From Otatea glauca (Eukaryota; Streptophyta; Magnoliopsida; Poales; Poaceae): DNA of 64,000 bases. The first letter of the stretch is position 1, and every line of letters begins with the position of its first letter. The notes under the pieces were generated by a model. It searched no databases. It had not been told where the DNA came from and saw nothing but the letters and a program-made list of their open reading frames with translations. Location of the stretch: the NCBI GenBank assembly GCA_036346275.1, contig CM070725.1, positions 36,022,104 through 36,086,103 on the forward strand. Direction: 5' to 3'. Below are positions 23,214-35,406 of the stretch, in pieces. A program made the position numbers and the translations under genes.

Positions 23214-23217
23214 CTAT

Positions 23218-23709
23218 TGACTTTTGTGGTCGGCAATAAATTTTATAGGGTAGGTGCTAGATCTCAAACTCGAAGGTCACACAAGACAAAGGTTTAGACA
23301 GGTTCAGGCCCTCGACGGAGGAGGTAATACCTTAGTCCTGTGTGCTGGGATTATGTGGATCTCTTGATCTAAGGTTGCTCATATCTCTGTTGTTGCCCGC
23401 CCTCTCCCTTATATAATGGGGGTGGGGCGGTTTACAGAGTCCCAATCGGTTAAGGGATTTCGATCGGTTATTAGATTCTAATCGGTTACAGGATATAGTT
23501 TACATCTTTATCTACCCTGCAAACAACTCGGATTACAATCACATCTCTTATATCTAAATATATGTTCAACTGTCTCTAGGATGTATCTCCTTGCGCACGG
23601 CAGCAAGGCTTGGCCTGGAGGTTATCCTCTGGGCCTTCCACTGGGCCTTGTCTCTCCCTTAGGCACTTCTGGGCTGGTTATGAAGACACCTGGGTTCTTA
23701 TATTCCACA
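23218..23709 (-). repeat. 5' LTR of the Gypsy element
   Basis: A copy of 9568-10065. On the minus strand it starts TGTGGAATATAAG and ends CCACAAAAGTCA, giving the TG...CA rule. It contains a minus-strand TATATAAG box near 23410-23417 suited to driving the gag-pol transcript. Confidence 0.95.
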
Positions 23710-23837
23710 TTTATGAGTCACAATTTCTGATTTTATGTACAAATCTCCTTTTGATTGTGTGAGTAGTTGTTCAGAATCCTCCCATTCAACAAACAATCCA
23801 CTTTTCTTTTAAGCAGAAGCTATCCTAAACGAGGCCT
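23710..23837. mobile_element. Right part of the MITE split by the Gypsy element
   Basis: It starts with the second TTTAT target copy (23710-23714) and ends with CTAAACGAGGCCT, an imperfect inverse of the AGGCCATGTTTGG at 9526. No coding capacity. Confidence 0.4.
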
Positions 23838-24713
23838 AAATCGTTGGTGACATAAGTGATTATGTCACAAAACTAGATAGGACAGGCTCAGCAGTTATCT
23901 TTGTGACAATTGATACTTTTTCATCTTAAAAATAGAACAACCTATGAAAATTTTATACGTTCGTCATTAATAATCTAACAATTTGTGACAATAAATATTG
24001 TGGCGGGCTCAAAATATATGGCAATTTTATATATTCGTCATTAATGACCTAACTATTTGTGATAGTAAGAATGTAGTTCGTCACGAAATGTTTTGCTGGA
24101 CTCAAAATGTGCAACCCGATCTAGATCGAATTCGGTGAAGTTGGACACAAGAATAACAGAGAGGAGTGGGAAAATAAAATGAACAGTTGAGCTCTTAGGT
24201 TCTAAGAGCTGATACGATAATAAAGCTCACTGCTTACTTTATTTCTCATTTATATCATCTAGAGTAAACAATAAAGTCTATTTATAAAATAACTATGTCT
24301 AAAGGTTGTCTCTAGATAAACACTAAAACATTTAATTGGACATTCAACACTAACTTTATCTTTGTGGTTATTGGCAAGACACTAACTTCAACATTAACAG
24401 TCGCTCGCGCCGGGTCCAACATAGGCTTTTGGCTGGCTATTTCCAACACATTATTTCCCATGCGATGCTGGTTACTAAATAAGAGTCAGTTCTCTTCTTT
24501 CTCCTCTTTTCTTATTCTTCTATTTAGAACAAAACTTATGTATATGCACTAATAGTAAGCTGAGATGGTCTTATTATACCTGCCCTAGAGATAACACGTG
24601 AAATTCGAGCACCGACATGGCTGGTTGACCACATTCAACATTGCATGCTAAATTGTTGAGTCAATCGAGGGAGTTAGTGGCGGTGAAAAGACACAACCAC
24701 ACTATGTTTGTTA
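23838..24713. other. Unclassified spacer with a small internal duplication
   Basis: No gene recognised. A phrase around ATTTTATACGTTCGTCATTAAT (23945-24005) recurs in altered form at about 24022-24085 (ATTTTATATATTCGTCATTA), so a segment of about 75 bp is duplicated. GTCAC/GTGAC words are common (23850-23915), as in some Mutator-like MITEs, but I could not define ends. A short plus frame (24364-24552) has no recognisable domain. Confidence 0.5.
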
Positions 24714-24996
24714 CTCCCTCCGTTAATAAATATAAGGTCTATAGTTTAAATGATTTTGTTGAAAAATATAAAGCGTGTATGTAGATTTAATGAGCCTTTC
24801 TACCTATACTCCTATTTATTCTCTCTCAACCATATGCATTTATTCATTACCACCTACACAAAAATTATCTCCCATCTTCCAAGACAATTAAGAGGATATG
24901 TAAGTCATTTCCCCTCATATCTTTCTCAATTTCATCACAACCTTAATCTCTGTGTCAAATCAAAATACGTCTTATATTTATCAACGGAGGAGGGAG
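24714..24996. mobile_element. Stowaway MITE (Tc1/mariner type), 283 bp
   Basis: The left end is CTCCCTCCGTTAATAAATAT and the right end is its inverse (ATATTTATCAACGGAGG, then AGGGAG). The element is flanked on both sides by TA (24712-24713, 24997-24998), the Stowaway target duplication. It is non-coding and would depend on a Tc1/mariner transposase elsewhere. Confidence 0.88.
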
Positions 24997-25139
24997 TATT
25001 ACGTTGTATTATTCACGCACATACGAACCCTTCATCAAACTCGTGAGGAGGCCGGTTGGGAAGAGTAACAGTGGTAGCATCTTCGTTGTGCCTTAGGACG
25101 GCAACAAGCAATATACACTACTACAGAACTGGGCATCAC

Positions 25140-25390
25140 AACCGGCCTATTAGAAGCGGTTTGGTGCGAACCCTTGTGATCTTCGCACCAGAAGCGGTTC
25201 GTTGGCAACGGTCCGGAGAGGGCTTCCAGAAACGGTTGGAAACACGAACCGCTTCTGAAGGTTGCGTTCTAGAAGCGGTTCTTTTCTCAAACCGCTTCTG
25301 AAAATCAGAAGCAGATTGAGAAAAGAACCGCTTCTAGAACGCAACCTTCAGAAGCGGTTCGTGTCTCCAACCGCTTCTGGAAGCCCTCCC
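25140..25390. repeat. CACTA left subterminal repeats with a long hairpin
   Basis: The motif AGAAGCGGTT and its complement recur here, the type of site bound by CACTA TnpA-like proteins. From about 25221 to 25384 the motifs are arranged as one long inverted repeat with arms of nearly 80 bp. The centre is near 25299, where CTTCTGA-AAA-TCAGAAG reads as a stem and loop. Confidence 0.92.
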
Positions 25391-26032
25391 GCGCAGCGCA
25401 TTTAAACCCTTCTTCCTCCATGCGCCAGCAGAGGTACGAATACGATCGAACAGAAAAGGCCGACCAAGCGCTGTTCTTGGGGAGGTGCTGTCCAAATTTT
25501 TAATTGGAGGTGATTAGCTCTAAATTAAGTGTTTCAAAGTTAGTAACATCATGTGAACATCCTTCTCACCTAGATATTGCTATTTTTTTCAATGGATGTG
25601 GAGAAATCTTGAACTTTTTAAGCATTATCGAAAATATGTTTTCCGTGCCTTGTTTTATTGTTGTATGAAGATGTAGATGGAGATCTAGTTCAAAATATGA
25701 CATTACAAGGTAAAGGTGATTGGAAGCTTTAGATCTATGTGGTTGTTAGCTTTAGAATCTTGAATATCACAATATTGGGAGAGATCTAGGTACAACATTG
25801 CAAGGAAGTAATTATTGGTGTATGAAATAAAATAGAAAAACATGTAGAAGGATAAAAAATAATTACAAAGGTAGGAAGGGATACAAAATAATTAGAAAGG
25901 TAGGTCTTTAATTGGATGACGGTGTAGGTGGAGTTTTTTTTTGTTGGGTTTAAATGTTACGAAATTTAAGTTAGGTTATAATTTTCTAACGGAATTTGTT
26001 ATAATTTTTAATGAAATTATAACTTGGTATAG

Positions 26033-29000
26033 ATGAATCGGCAATGGATGTACAATGCGGACCGTCGCTCGAGAGAGTTCATTGATGGCGTGCAGGCTTT
26101 TCTCGATGCGGCGTTGCATTCTTGCCTCGAGCGACTTCATATGTTGTCCGTGTGTAGATTGCAAGAACGAGAAGGAGCACTCCCAATGATGGCAAGTTAT
26201 GAACCACTTGATCATGAGAGGTTTCATGCCAAACTATACCTGTTGGAGCAACCATGGCGGTTGAGGTGATTAGCCAGAAGACGATGAAGAAGACGAGGAA
26301 GAGGAAGATGGATTCAACAATATCCCTGACGACACGCAATCTGCTCCGTGGAAGAAACACTTGGTGACTTTGGTGATGATGAGCTAGACCAGATGTTTGC
26401 GTGGCGGAGAGGAGACTACACGATGAAAGATGCTTCGAGAAGTTCCAATAAGCATCTTAGAGGACCACGTAACTCCTTTGTACCCAAACTGTAGGCGGGG
26501 CCACAAAAAGTCTGCGTACCACACCGAACTCATGCAATGGAAGGCTAGAAATGGTGTGTCGATAAGGGATTCGATGAGGTGTTATCACTCGTAAAGAAGT
26601 TGCTTCGAAAGATAACACTCGCCGAATCTACATATGAAGCCAAGCAAGTCGTCATCCTTTGGGATTGGAAGTCTGTAAGATACACGCATGTCCTAATGAT
26701 TGTATCCTGTATCGTAATGAGTATGCCGATTTGGATGTTTGTCCAGTGTGCAAAGAATCACGGTATAAGGTGAAGCGTGACGATCCAGGTGAAATAGATG
26801 GGGAGCGTAAGAAGAAGAGACCTCCAGCTAAAGTGTTGTGGTATTTCCCTGTGATCCCCCGATTGAAACGTATGTTTGCTAACAAAGCGCATGCCCAGAT
26901 GATGCGTTGGTACAAAGAAGAGCGTAAGGACGACGGGATGCTTAGACACCCTGCAGATGGCTCACAGTGGAGGAAAGTCGACCGGACTTACCCGAACTTC
27001 GCAGATGAGGTGAGAAACATAAGGTTTGGGTTGAGTACCGATGGGATGAATCCTTTCGGAGAATTGAGCAGCAGACCATAGCACTGCCCGTTACACTATG
27101 TATCTATAACATTCCTCCATGGTCGGCATGAAGCGAAAGTATATCATGATGCCGTTGTTGATCCAAGGCCCCAAGCAACCCGGAAATGACATCGATGTCT
27201 CACCGAAACCATTGGTTGAAGATCTTGTGACGCTGGGACGATGGTGCAAGGGTATGGGATGAGTACAAAGGAGTATTTCACCCTCGTGCATTGTTATTTG
27301 TAACAATCAACGGTCGCTCGCTCTCAGTAACTCGTCCACCTAACTATCAAAGGATATAGAGCCCGCATCCAAGGCTTAGATGAAACGGACGACGCACGCA
27401 CTGAAAAACTCTCGGAAGGTTGTGTACATGGGTCACCGTAGGTTTCTTCTTACGAGTCACCCGTTGCGGAAGGAAGGCGGGAAATTTAACGGCAACAGCA
27501 CCTTCGTGCAAGGCCTCGATCGTAGTGGGCCACGTGTGTTTGCTATGGTAAAGGATTTGAAAGTAGTATTTGGAAAGGGTCCGAAGCAAACATGTGCGAG
27601 AATGAGGATGGTCATGCACCCATGTGGAAGAAGAAGTCAATATTTTGGGACTTGCCTTATTGGGAAGTTATGGAGGTTCGTCACTCACTTGACTTCATGC
27701 ACATCACGAAGAATGTCCGCTTGAACTCGCAAGGCTACATAGATATGTACGGAAAATCGAAAGATACACCGCAAGCTCGGAAGGACCTTAAACTCTTGGG
27801 CCGAGGAACGACCTACATCCCAAAAGAGAGAGAAAGGACAACATTACCTACATCCTGCGAGCTACACTCTAAGCAAAGAAGAGAAAAAGCGTGATAGAGT
27901 TCTGAACAGTGTGAAGGTCCCTTCCTGATACTCCTCGAATGTAAAGAGACTCGTAAACACGAAAGAGAATAAAATCGCACACATGAAATCCCATGACTGC
28001 CTTGTGTTAATGACACAGCTTGCTCCCTGGTTTGTGAGAGGCATACTTGCCTGAGTGGGTACGAGGACAATCACAAAGTTGTGTTCTTTTTCAACGCGAT
28101 TTCACGTAAGGTCATCGACCCGGATAAACTAAGTAAGTCGCAGGATGACGTGGTACAAAGTTTGGTTAGTCTTGAGATTATCTTTCCTCTTGCATTCTTT
28201 GATATTATGGTTCATCTCACTGCTCACCTTGTCAAAGAGATAGGTATCCTTGGACCTGTATCTACACAACATGTTCCCTTTCGAGAGGTACATGAGTGTG
28301 CTAAAGAAGTATGTTCAGTAACCGTTCTCGTCCTAAAGGATGCATTGCCGAGGGTTATGGGACGGAGGAGGTGATTGAGTTTTGTGTGGATTACATTAAT
28401 GATCTAAACCCGATCGGCTCCCTATATCACGCCATGAGGGAGGCTACGGGCAAAGGGACACTAGGAAGGAAAGCAATTGCATGCAATGATCTTCTTACAT
28501 TTAAGCAAGCATATTTCACGGTTTTGAAACAATCAACTATAGTGGCCCGTATGTCCTTGAGCACAAGAGTATTCTACGCGCGATTTCCGGGAGGTCTGAG
28601 GATTGGATAACACCAAGCACATGGATTCTTTCGGTAGCTTGGTTACAAAAAGTACATCCTTTTGAAAGGGTCAAACAATGAGCAGTTACAACGCTTGGCT
28701 CGGGACCATCTAGTGAAATCGTGACATTCAAGGGGTACGAGATAAATGGTTACACATTTTACACCAGATCGCAGGATAACAAGAGCACCAACCAAAATAG
28801 CGGTGTCCGTATAGACGCCGAAGACAACAAAGGCAAGGTGGATACATATTATGGTTTCATAGAAGAGATATGGGAGCTTGACTATGGACCTTTGAAGGTC
28901 CCTCTATTTAAGTGCCAATGGGTCAAACCGACTTCAAGCGGTGTGAAGGTAGACAAATGCGGTATGACAATCGTGGACCTCACGCAAGTCGGCTATAGGC

Positions 29001-29317
29001 GCGAACCGTTCGTCCTCGCGAACGATGTGAGACAGGTCTTCTACGTAATGGACATGTCAAGCAAACCTAAGAAGCATAAGGACAAGCAGAAAGATTGTAG
29101 TACTAAGCCAAAGCGACATGTGGTTCTACAAGGCAAACGAAGGATTGTTGGAGTTGAGGACGCCACGCACGAGGAAGAGTATAGTCGATTCGACGAGATC
29201 CTCCTTTCACCGTGTGAATGTCGACATAAGCCTCTTCAATGACACAGATGTGGATACTCCTTTCATACGTCGCGATCATAATGAAGGAACACTTGTAAAG
29301 ACAAAGTACGTTACTAC
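26033..29317 (+). pseudogene. TNP2-like CACTA transposase, broken
   Basis: The enzyme for CACTA excision and insertion. From ATG 26033 the N-terminal transposase-associated domain begins (MYNADRRSREFIDG), then changes frame. The Transposase_21/TNP2 region follows at 26659-27081 (KIHACPNDCILYRNEY, then CPVCKESRYK), ending at a stop near 27079. It continues across several frames through KACTHC/HRRFL-type and MHITKN (near 27700) segments. DUF4218-like sequence lies around 28081-28610 (including PIGSLYHAMRE), and a DUF4216-like C-terminus at 28721-29242 (YYGFIEEIWELDYG). I count at least eight frame changes or stops. The domain order matches full-length family members. Confidence 0.88.
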
Positions 29318-29419
29318 TTAAGATGTACCCCTACTGTATGAACTATGTATATGTAAGTCTTTTACAGTATGAAGTGTTTATTTGGAATGAATGTAAAGTG
29401 CCAAAATTCTGGAATGAAA

Positions 29420-29995
29420 CTAAAGTGATCAAAGCATTTTGTGAAAATTATGGAATGAAAGTAAAGTTCTAAATTTTTTTAAAAAAATTCTGAAATGAAA
29501 CTGAAGTGCTAAAAGTTTTTTTTAAAAATATAGAATGAAACTAAATTGCTAAAAGCATTTTTAAAATTATTAAATGAAATCAAGTGCTAAAAGCATTTTT
29601 AAAAATTACGAAATGAAATCAAGTGCTAAAAGCATTTTTAAAAATTAAATGAAATGAAGTGCTAAAAGTTTTTTAAAAATATAGAATGAAACTAAATTGC
29701 TAAAAGCATTTTTAAAAATTAAATGAAATCAAGTGCTAAAAGCATTTTTAAAAATTAAATGAAATCAAGTGCTAAAAGCATTTTTAAAAATTACAAATGA
29801 AATCAAGTGCTAAAAGTTTTTTCAAAAATATAGAATGAAACTAAATTGCTAAAAGCATTTTTAAAAATTCTAAAATGAAATCAAATGCTAAAAGTTTTTC
29901 AAAAATATTGAATGAAAATAATTGCTAAAAGCATTTTTAAAAATTATGAAATGAAATCAGAAAGTAAAAGCACTCTTTAAAAATTATGAAATTAA
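29420..29995. repeat. AT-rich tandem repeat, unit about 37-40 bp
   Basis: Units centre on CAAGTGCTAAAAGCATTTTT followed by AAAAATTA and AATGAAAT. There are a dozen or more copies, irregular in length, with the pattern also visible in diverged form from 29395. The array fills the space between the transposase and the internal motif cluster and has no coding potential. Confidence 0.92.
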
Positions 29996-30000
29996 ATCAA

Positions 30001-30320
30001 GCGGTTTGAGAAAAGAACCGCTTCGAGCGCAACATTCGTAAACGGTTAGTAATAAGAACCGCTTCTATAACGCAACATTCGAAGCGCTTTAGAAAAGAAC
30101 CGCTTCTAGAGTGGATTATTCGAAACGGTTAGTAACACCAACCGCTTGTAGAAGTCATCCTTCTACAAGCGGGTTGATCTAAATCCGCTTGTAGAGATAT
30201 TCTACAAGCGGTTCGTTCTGAACCGCTTGTAGAAGTCATCCTCTACTAGCGGTTGGTTCTAAAACCGCTTGTAGAGATTTGCTAAAAGCGGTTGGTTATT
30301 AAAACCGTTTGTAGAAGTGC
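30001..30320. repeat. Internal cluster of CACTA subterminal-type motifs
   Basis: About a dozen copies of AACCGCTTGTAGA / AAGCGGTT in both orientations, the same motif as at both element ends. The cluster ends directly upstream of a CT-rich, CCGCC-rich leader-like stretch (30330-30690) and of the second gene. It could be the promoter of that gene with sites for the element's own binding protein, or the relic end of another CACTA. Confidence 0.85.
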
Positions 30321-31135
30321 TCCTCAGATAAATTTGAAACGCCCGCCTTTTTCTCACACCGAAATTTTCTAAGTCCCTACGACTCCCCAGCAGCGCGCCT
30401 GCAGCTCTCTCTCTCTCTCGCCGCCGCCATCGCCTCCGCCTGCACTCCGGACCCGCGTCGCCGTCCTCGTCGGCCGTCGGCCTCCTCCGCAACCTCTCCG
30501 ACTCCTACTCACCACCTCGCCGACGCTAGTCCACCCGCGTGCGCTAGCTAGCTGCCCTCGTCGCCGCCGTCACTCCACCCCAGCCGCCAAAGCCTTCTCT
30601 ACCACCCCGCCGACGCCTACTCCGCCACCAAAGCGCCGCCACACCGCCGTCCCACCCAGAGGACCGAGGTATTGAGTGCAGCGTCGTCCTCCTCTCTAGT
30701 CCATTTGCCACCACATGTTCGGTGAAATGCCCACAAGTGCTGTGCTTGCTTGAAATTTTAATTCTAAATTAAACCAAAATGTATATTTTTCACTTAGTAT
30801 GGAATTACAGAACAATGCATATTTTCTTTTTATTATTTTGTTGTTTTTTATTTAATTTTGAATTTCAGTTCTAGTTTAGGATTTGTATATTAATTTAACA
30901 CGGTCAATGTTGCACATTTACTTTTGACACATAGTCCCTGTGTGTATGTTCTTGGTGTATTTCTTGTTCTTGTGTCCACGAGTTCGTGTTTGATCCTTGG
31001 GCTAGTTCCAACACGCCGTAGTACTTAATGCTTGCTGTAGAAATTTATGTAATAATATGCTTGTGTTGTAATCTGTAATATGGTTGTTTCAAAGTAATAT
31101 AATATTTATGTCAACATTTTTGCGAATTAGTAGAG

Positions 31136-34100
31136 ATGGCGCAACCAGACGTGGTGACCCTACTTTCGATGAGGAGAACAGTTCTGTTGGACTCCATCGC
31201 TACCGGGTACCATCGAAGGTGATGGTAACGCTCTTTGCCGCTGGGGGCTAATGGTGGTTCCGTGAGGCCGTTGAGGCCGCAATGATGAAGCCATTGACGC
31301 TGGAGCCGCCGAGTCCGATAACACCGGTTTCGCCGGATGAGGTACAGAGCGTAAGAATATAATCCCGTAGACATGTTAATTAATCGCAATTGATTAATAT
31401 AATACACTCGACACGCTTGTACATATGTTTATGTATTTCAAGCCCGTGCATCGAGCAACCAATCCAAGCATCGGGGACCTAACAAGAAGCCGCCCACGAA
31501 GCATGTGTTTACCGATGTTAACAACGAAGGATGCGGTTGCCCTCTTTTAGCGATTGGGCGTACAACAACGCTTGCGGTTACCACGTGAGGATCACGTCCC
31601 AATTAGCATCGTAAAATGGGCGAAGTTCCTCAAGCTACCAAGGACCTGCTCTGCAAGATATTAAGGAAAATTTCACATTTCCTCAAGGGTCCAAGACAAG
31701 GCCAAGAAATTTACTTTGAAGAAGATGGCAACAATGTTTGAGGCTTGGAAGGCGTCTCTCACCGCAAGTACGTGCGTAAGGGAAAGACCCGACTTCAACC
31801 AATTTCCTAAGTTGGCGGATCACTGGAAGCATTCGAGGAGTTCAAGTTGTCGGTGAGGGCCAGCCGCGAGTCGGAAGAACAAGGCCAATTCACGGATGAA
31901 GAAATACCACCACCATCTTGGCACCGTGGTTACATCAAGGCTGTACCAAAATGGGAGAAGCGGGAAGAAGAATTAATGGCGAATGACGTCACACCGCCTA
32001 CCGCTCAGTGGAACAGGCGCCGCGCAATTGGTTCATGGGTCATGGGGAGCCTTTCGATGATGGCGGTTTGGTGATGGCACCAGAGTACAAGAGGTCGCCA
32101 AAGGATTGTACAAGCCGTTGAGCGCCTCGGCGGTACATTGGTGCGGATAGGAGAATGACGAGCTAACACATGCCCTTGAAAACCCCGAGCACCGGGGACG
32201 GACACGAGGTATGGGCAAGGCGGCGTCGTGGAAGTATGGTTTCGCTAAGGACGCACATACGTCACGAGGCGGCATAGAAGCAAATCAAGAGAATCACGTA
32301 AAGTGTACCAATTGGAACAAGAGCTCGAGCAACCCGGGCTAGCATCGGCGACATAGTTGCGCAACAAGTACAAATTGCCTCGGCAAGCTTCAAGGACTAG
32401 GTCCGAGCAATCACCGGACGCCGTGATCAGCCCCCTCCACGCTGCGAAGTAGCCGCGCGTCCACCGGGCCCACGAGCGGACACCTTGCTATCCGTTATCC
32501 ATGGATGACATAAGGGTTCGCCGCCGATGTGAGCGACGACGTTGATGCACGTAACCTCTCCATCAAGGTGGCTTACGGCATGGCATATCCGGTGGAGCTG
32601 GGCGGATGTTCCATCGCAACGAGATACCCCGGGTTACTCAAAGGTCGCGGTGGAGGAGGTGCTTTGGCGGTTTGAAGAACTTCACCTCGATATTCTTTGG
32701 AGGCGACGACGTGACCAAGCTTGGACAGGCCCTCCACAATATCATCCTTTAGCGCAAGCGGTACATCATATTTCCACCGCTATGGACGCGTCATCTCCAC
32801 CACGGCAACCCACGCCTCCAACGTCACCGCCACGCAATGCCTCACCAATAAAACAGAGCGTAAGCCCTACTCCACCACCGCAGCTCCTGCGTCTCCACCC
32901 GCTCCACGCAAGCCCTACTCCACCACCAAAGATCTCAAACAAAAAGAACCCTCTAGGAAAACCACGCCTCCACCATCTCCTCAGGAAGAAGCTCGATAAC
33001 AGAATGAAGGCTCCCCACCGCTCCCAAGAAGGCGGAGTCCACCGATCGGCCAAGGTGAAGGAACCTCCAAAGAGGGCATATGATATGAATAAGGAGGAGA
33101 GTGACGCGTCACTAAGCGCGTATGGCTGCACACTTCGCAAAAAGAAGGTAGAGCCAAAGGTACCAATCGATCCAAAAGCGGCGAACACTTCGCGACATGC
33201 CGCAAAGTCATTTGCTGTGCTGGCCCAACTATGAGCGGACAATAATTAAGGCTACGGAAGAATAAACGCGTGGTCGGCGGCGGCAAAGAAGAAGAAGAGA
33301 GACCAAGATCGGAGAACCTCGAGAGGTTTATGAAGGAGGCGGGACTCGGTTCCACACCGCAGCTCTTGGATTAATAGATGATATCCCAATGGGCCACAAA
33401 GGTCGGATGTCAATTTCAGTTGGGCCGGGAGCTGATTGACCCAAATGAGATAAAAGATCTGCCAACCAAGATGCGGCAATTTCACGAATGGTACATGACA
33501 GAGTCCGCTCAAGGAAGAACGATGTTCCCCCTCCGTATCAAAGAAGATGATTTTTATCGCGGGGACAACACCATATGGCTCGAATTTAACGACTTATACA
33601 ATATTTACCATGCCGACTCCATCAACGTGTCTCTCATGAGTCTTTGGTGCTGTAAGTGTCAAGCTCATACCTTTACCATGTGCTTCCTCGTACAATAAAA
33701 TTGCAACTATTAAACTTATACCTTTCTATGTAGAATGGAGATACAACGATGTAGAAAAGATAATATCTTCAACGTGGGCTTCATCGACCCAGAGATTGTT
33801 AACGAGTTCGTCTTTGGATACAACCGAAAGGATGTTGAAGATTACATTCTCGATGCATTCTTGGGACAGCACTACAAACCGTACATACTTCTGCCCTTCA
33901 ACTTCGAGTGCGATATATACAACCTCTCGTTCTTATATTTTCCAAGGCATTTATAATACTACTAGCTAGTTACATATATGTTGCAATACATGAATAGGTT
34001 TCACTGGATCCTTCTTGTCATCAAGCTTGATAGCAACGGATCATTGTTCAAGACTCAAAAGGACTCGGTGAAAAATATCAATTTATCATTGACACCACGA

Positions 34101-34739
34101 ATAGGTATATAGCACATATATATCGATAGTTTTCCTTATTATATATATTGAAATACCTTGCTAATTCCAACTCGATAATTACCATTCATACTAACGCATC
34201 ACACAGACATTCGCACGGTTTGAAATAAGCAACAAGGAGATTTCGAGAACGAATTTGATGTACAATTAAGCACTCGAGTACGTATTAAAGAATATTAATA
34301 TGCCGTAACAGTTTTTCATCCCAATAATCGTGTTCTTTTCAAATTTCATCGCAGTTCTACAATGACGGGTGGAAACAACCTATGTGGCTATTATGTGTGC
34401 CACTATATGAAAAGTATTACCCACGGTGATGTGCCGACAACCAACGCCGAGGTAGTGTGCACATGTCAATTTCTTAGTACTTACACTTTAATAATTACAT
34501 GTCCAGAGATTTATTTACCTCCCGCTTTGCATGTCATTAACATCGATGTGCAAGACGTGATCCCGCCGCACCGGGTTGCAGCAATCCAAGAACAACTCAT
34601 CGGCTTTATTGTCGACGAGATTGTATCCACCAAAGGCGAGTTCCACGCAAATGGTTGGAGAGATTGTCCTGAAATAAGGACAGGTGAACTGACATCAACG
34701 TCGACCAAGGGCACAAAGAGCGACGCACGCAAGAAATAA
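31136..34739 (+). pseudogene. CACTA second gene: Transposase_24 plus Ulp1-like protease, broken
   Basis: ATG 31136 follows an acceptor-like stretch. An intron-like segment runs 31351-31442 (GTAAGA...TTTCAAG). The Transposase_24 (PF03004) part starts KHRGPNKKPPTKHVFTDVN near 31470 and runs in several frames to about 32400. A Pro/Ser-rich region follows (32780-33000). From 33378 the sequence resembles the region before Ulp1 domains in CACTA proteins (LPTKMRQFHEWYM). A Peptidase_C48-like part follows in at least three pieces, with the His of HWILLVI at 34002-34004 and the Cys of NLCGYYVC at 34383-34385 as likely catalytic residues. It ends TAA 34737-34739. Multiple frame breaks make it non-functional as it stands. 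Ulp1-like domains in plant transposons are known; their role is unclear. Confidence 0.8.
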
Positions 34740-34850
34740 GCTCAGATTCGCCCTTTTATTCTTTGAAACTTGTAAAAGTGGCTTATTATTTCATGTGTTC
34801 ATCAACTTGTTCATTTTTTAGTCTGTAATTATCTGAATGAATACTCATGA

Positions 34851-34883
<33 letters not shown>
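34851..34883. repeat. TA microsatellite
   Basis: A run of about 15 TA units between the end of the protease-domain gene and the right subterminal repeats of the CACTA element. Confidence 0.95.
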
Positions 34884-34886
<3 letters not shown>

Positions 34887-35009
34887 AGTGTGTCAAAAAA
34901 ACTCATGAAGTTCTATTTATTTTAATTGTCAAAATCTATATCAAAAACCCCTCTGAAAACATATTCTATATTGAATATAATCAAACGCTCTGTTGTCGGA
35001 CTCTTCACA

Positions 35010-35240
35010 AGCGCTTGGTAACTCCAACCGCTTGTGGAGAGCTCTCTTCTAAGCGGTTCGTAACACCAACCGCTTTTGGAGAGAACCTCTCCACAAGCGG
35101 TTAACACCAACCGCTTGTGAAATGTCGAACCACAAGCGGTTGAAACCGCTTGTGATACCCGACGGGGTATCACTCCCGGTTGCTTACAAGCGGTTCTAAA
35201 ACCGCTTCTGAAAGCGGTTTCGAACCGCTTGTGTATGCCC
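35010..35240. repeat. CACTA right subterminal repeats
   Basis: Repeated AACCGCTTGTGGAGA / CACAAGCGGTT units in both orientations. The inner units say CTTGTG, whereas those at the left end say CTTCTG. Confidence 0.9.
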
Positions 35241-35406
35241 GATCCGCAGTAGTGATAGGATTAAACCCGTTAATGGGTCCTGTGGGCCAACTATTCCTTC
35301 ACGGGCTTCATTTAGGTTAAGTGTCCATGCCATCGGATTATCCAAAACAGACCAATATACAACAACTTTAACCAATTATTAACCCCTCATTCTAGCACCA
35401 TCACTA

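Larger units (their letters stand above)
9568..23709 (-). mobile_element. Ty3/Gypsy LTR retrotransposon, Tat lineage, full structure
   Basis: Two LTRs of about 0.5 kb bracket a minus-strand gag, protease, RT, RNase H and integrase. The 5-bp target duplication TTTAT is exact (9563-9567 and 23710-23714). The primer-binding region is at 23195-23213 and the polypurine tract at 10066-10080. Tat lineage is inferred from a second RNase-H-like domain after RT-RH, from the long region between integrase and the 3' LTR, and from the antisense PF04195-type gene there. The internal part is interrupted by a solo Copia LTR. Length is 14.1 kb, or about 11.5 kb without that insertion. Confidence 0.93.
25116..35254 (+). 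mobile_element. CACTA (En/Spm) transposon, 10.1 kb, complete ends
   Basis: The left end is CACTACTACAGAACTGGGCA. The reverse complement of the right end is CACTACTGCGGATCGGGCAT. A 3-bp target duplication ATA is exact (25113-25115 and 35255-35257). Both ends carry clusters of AACCGCTTCTG / AACCGCTTGTG motifs as subterminal repeats. Two plus-strand genes lie inside: a TNP2-like transposase and a Transposase_24 protein with an Ulp1-like protease domain. Both are broken. The leader 25386-26032 and spacer 30690-31135 are AT-rich and non-coding. Confidence 0.93.
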
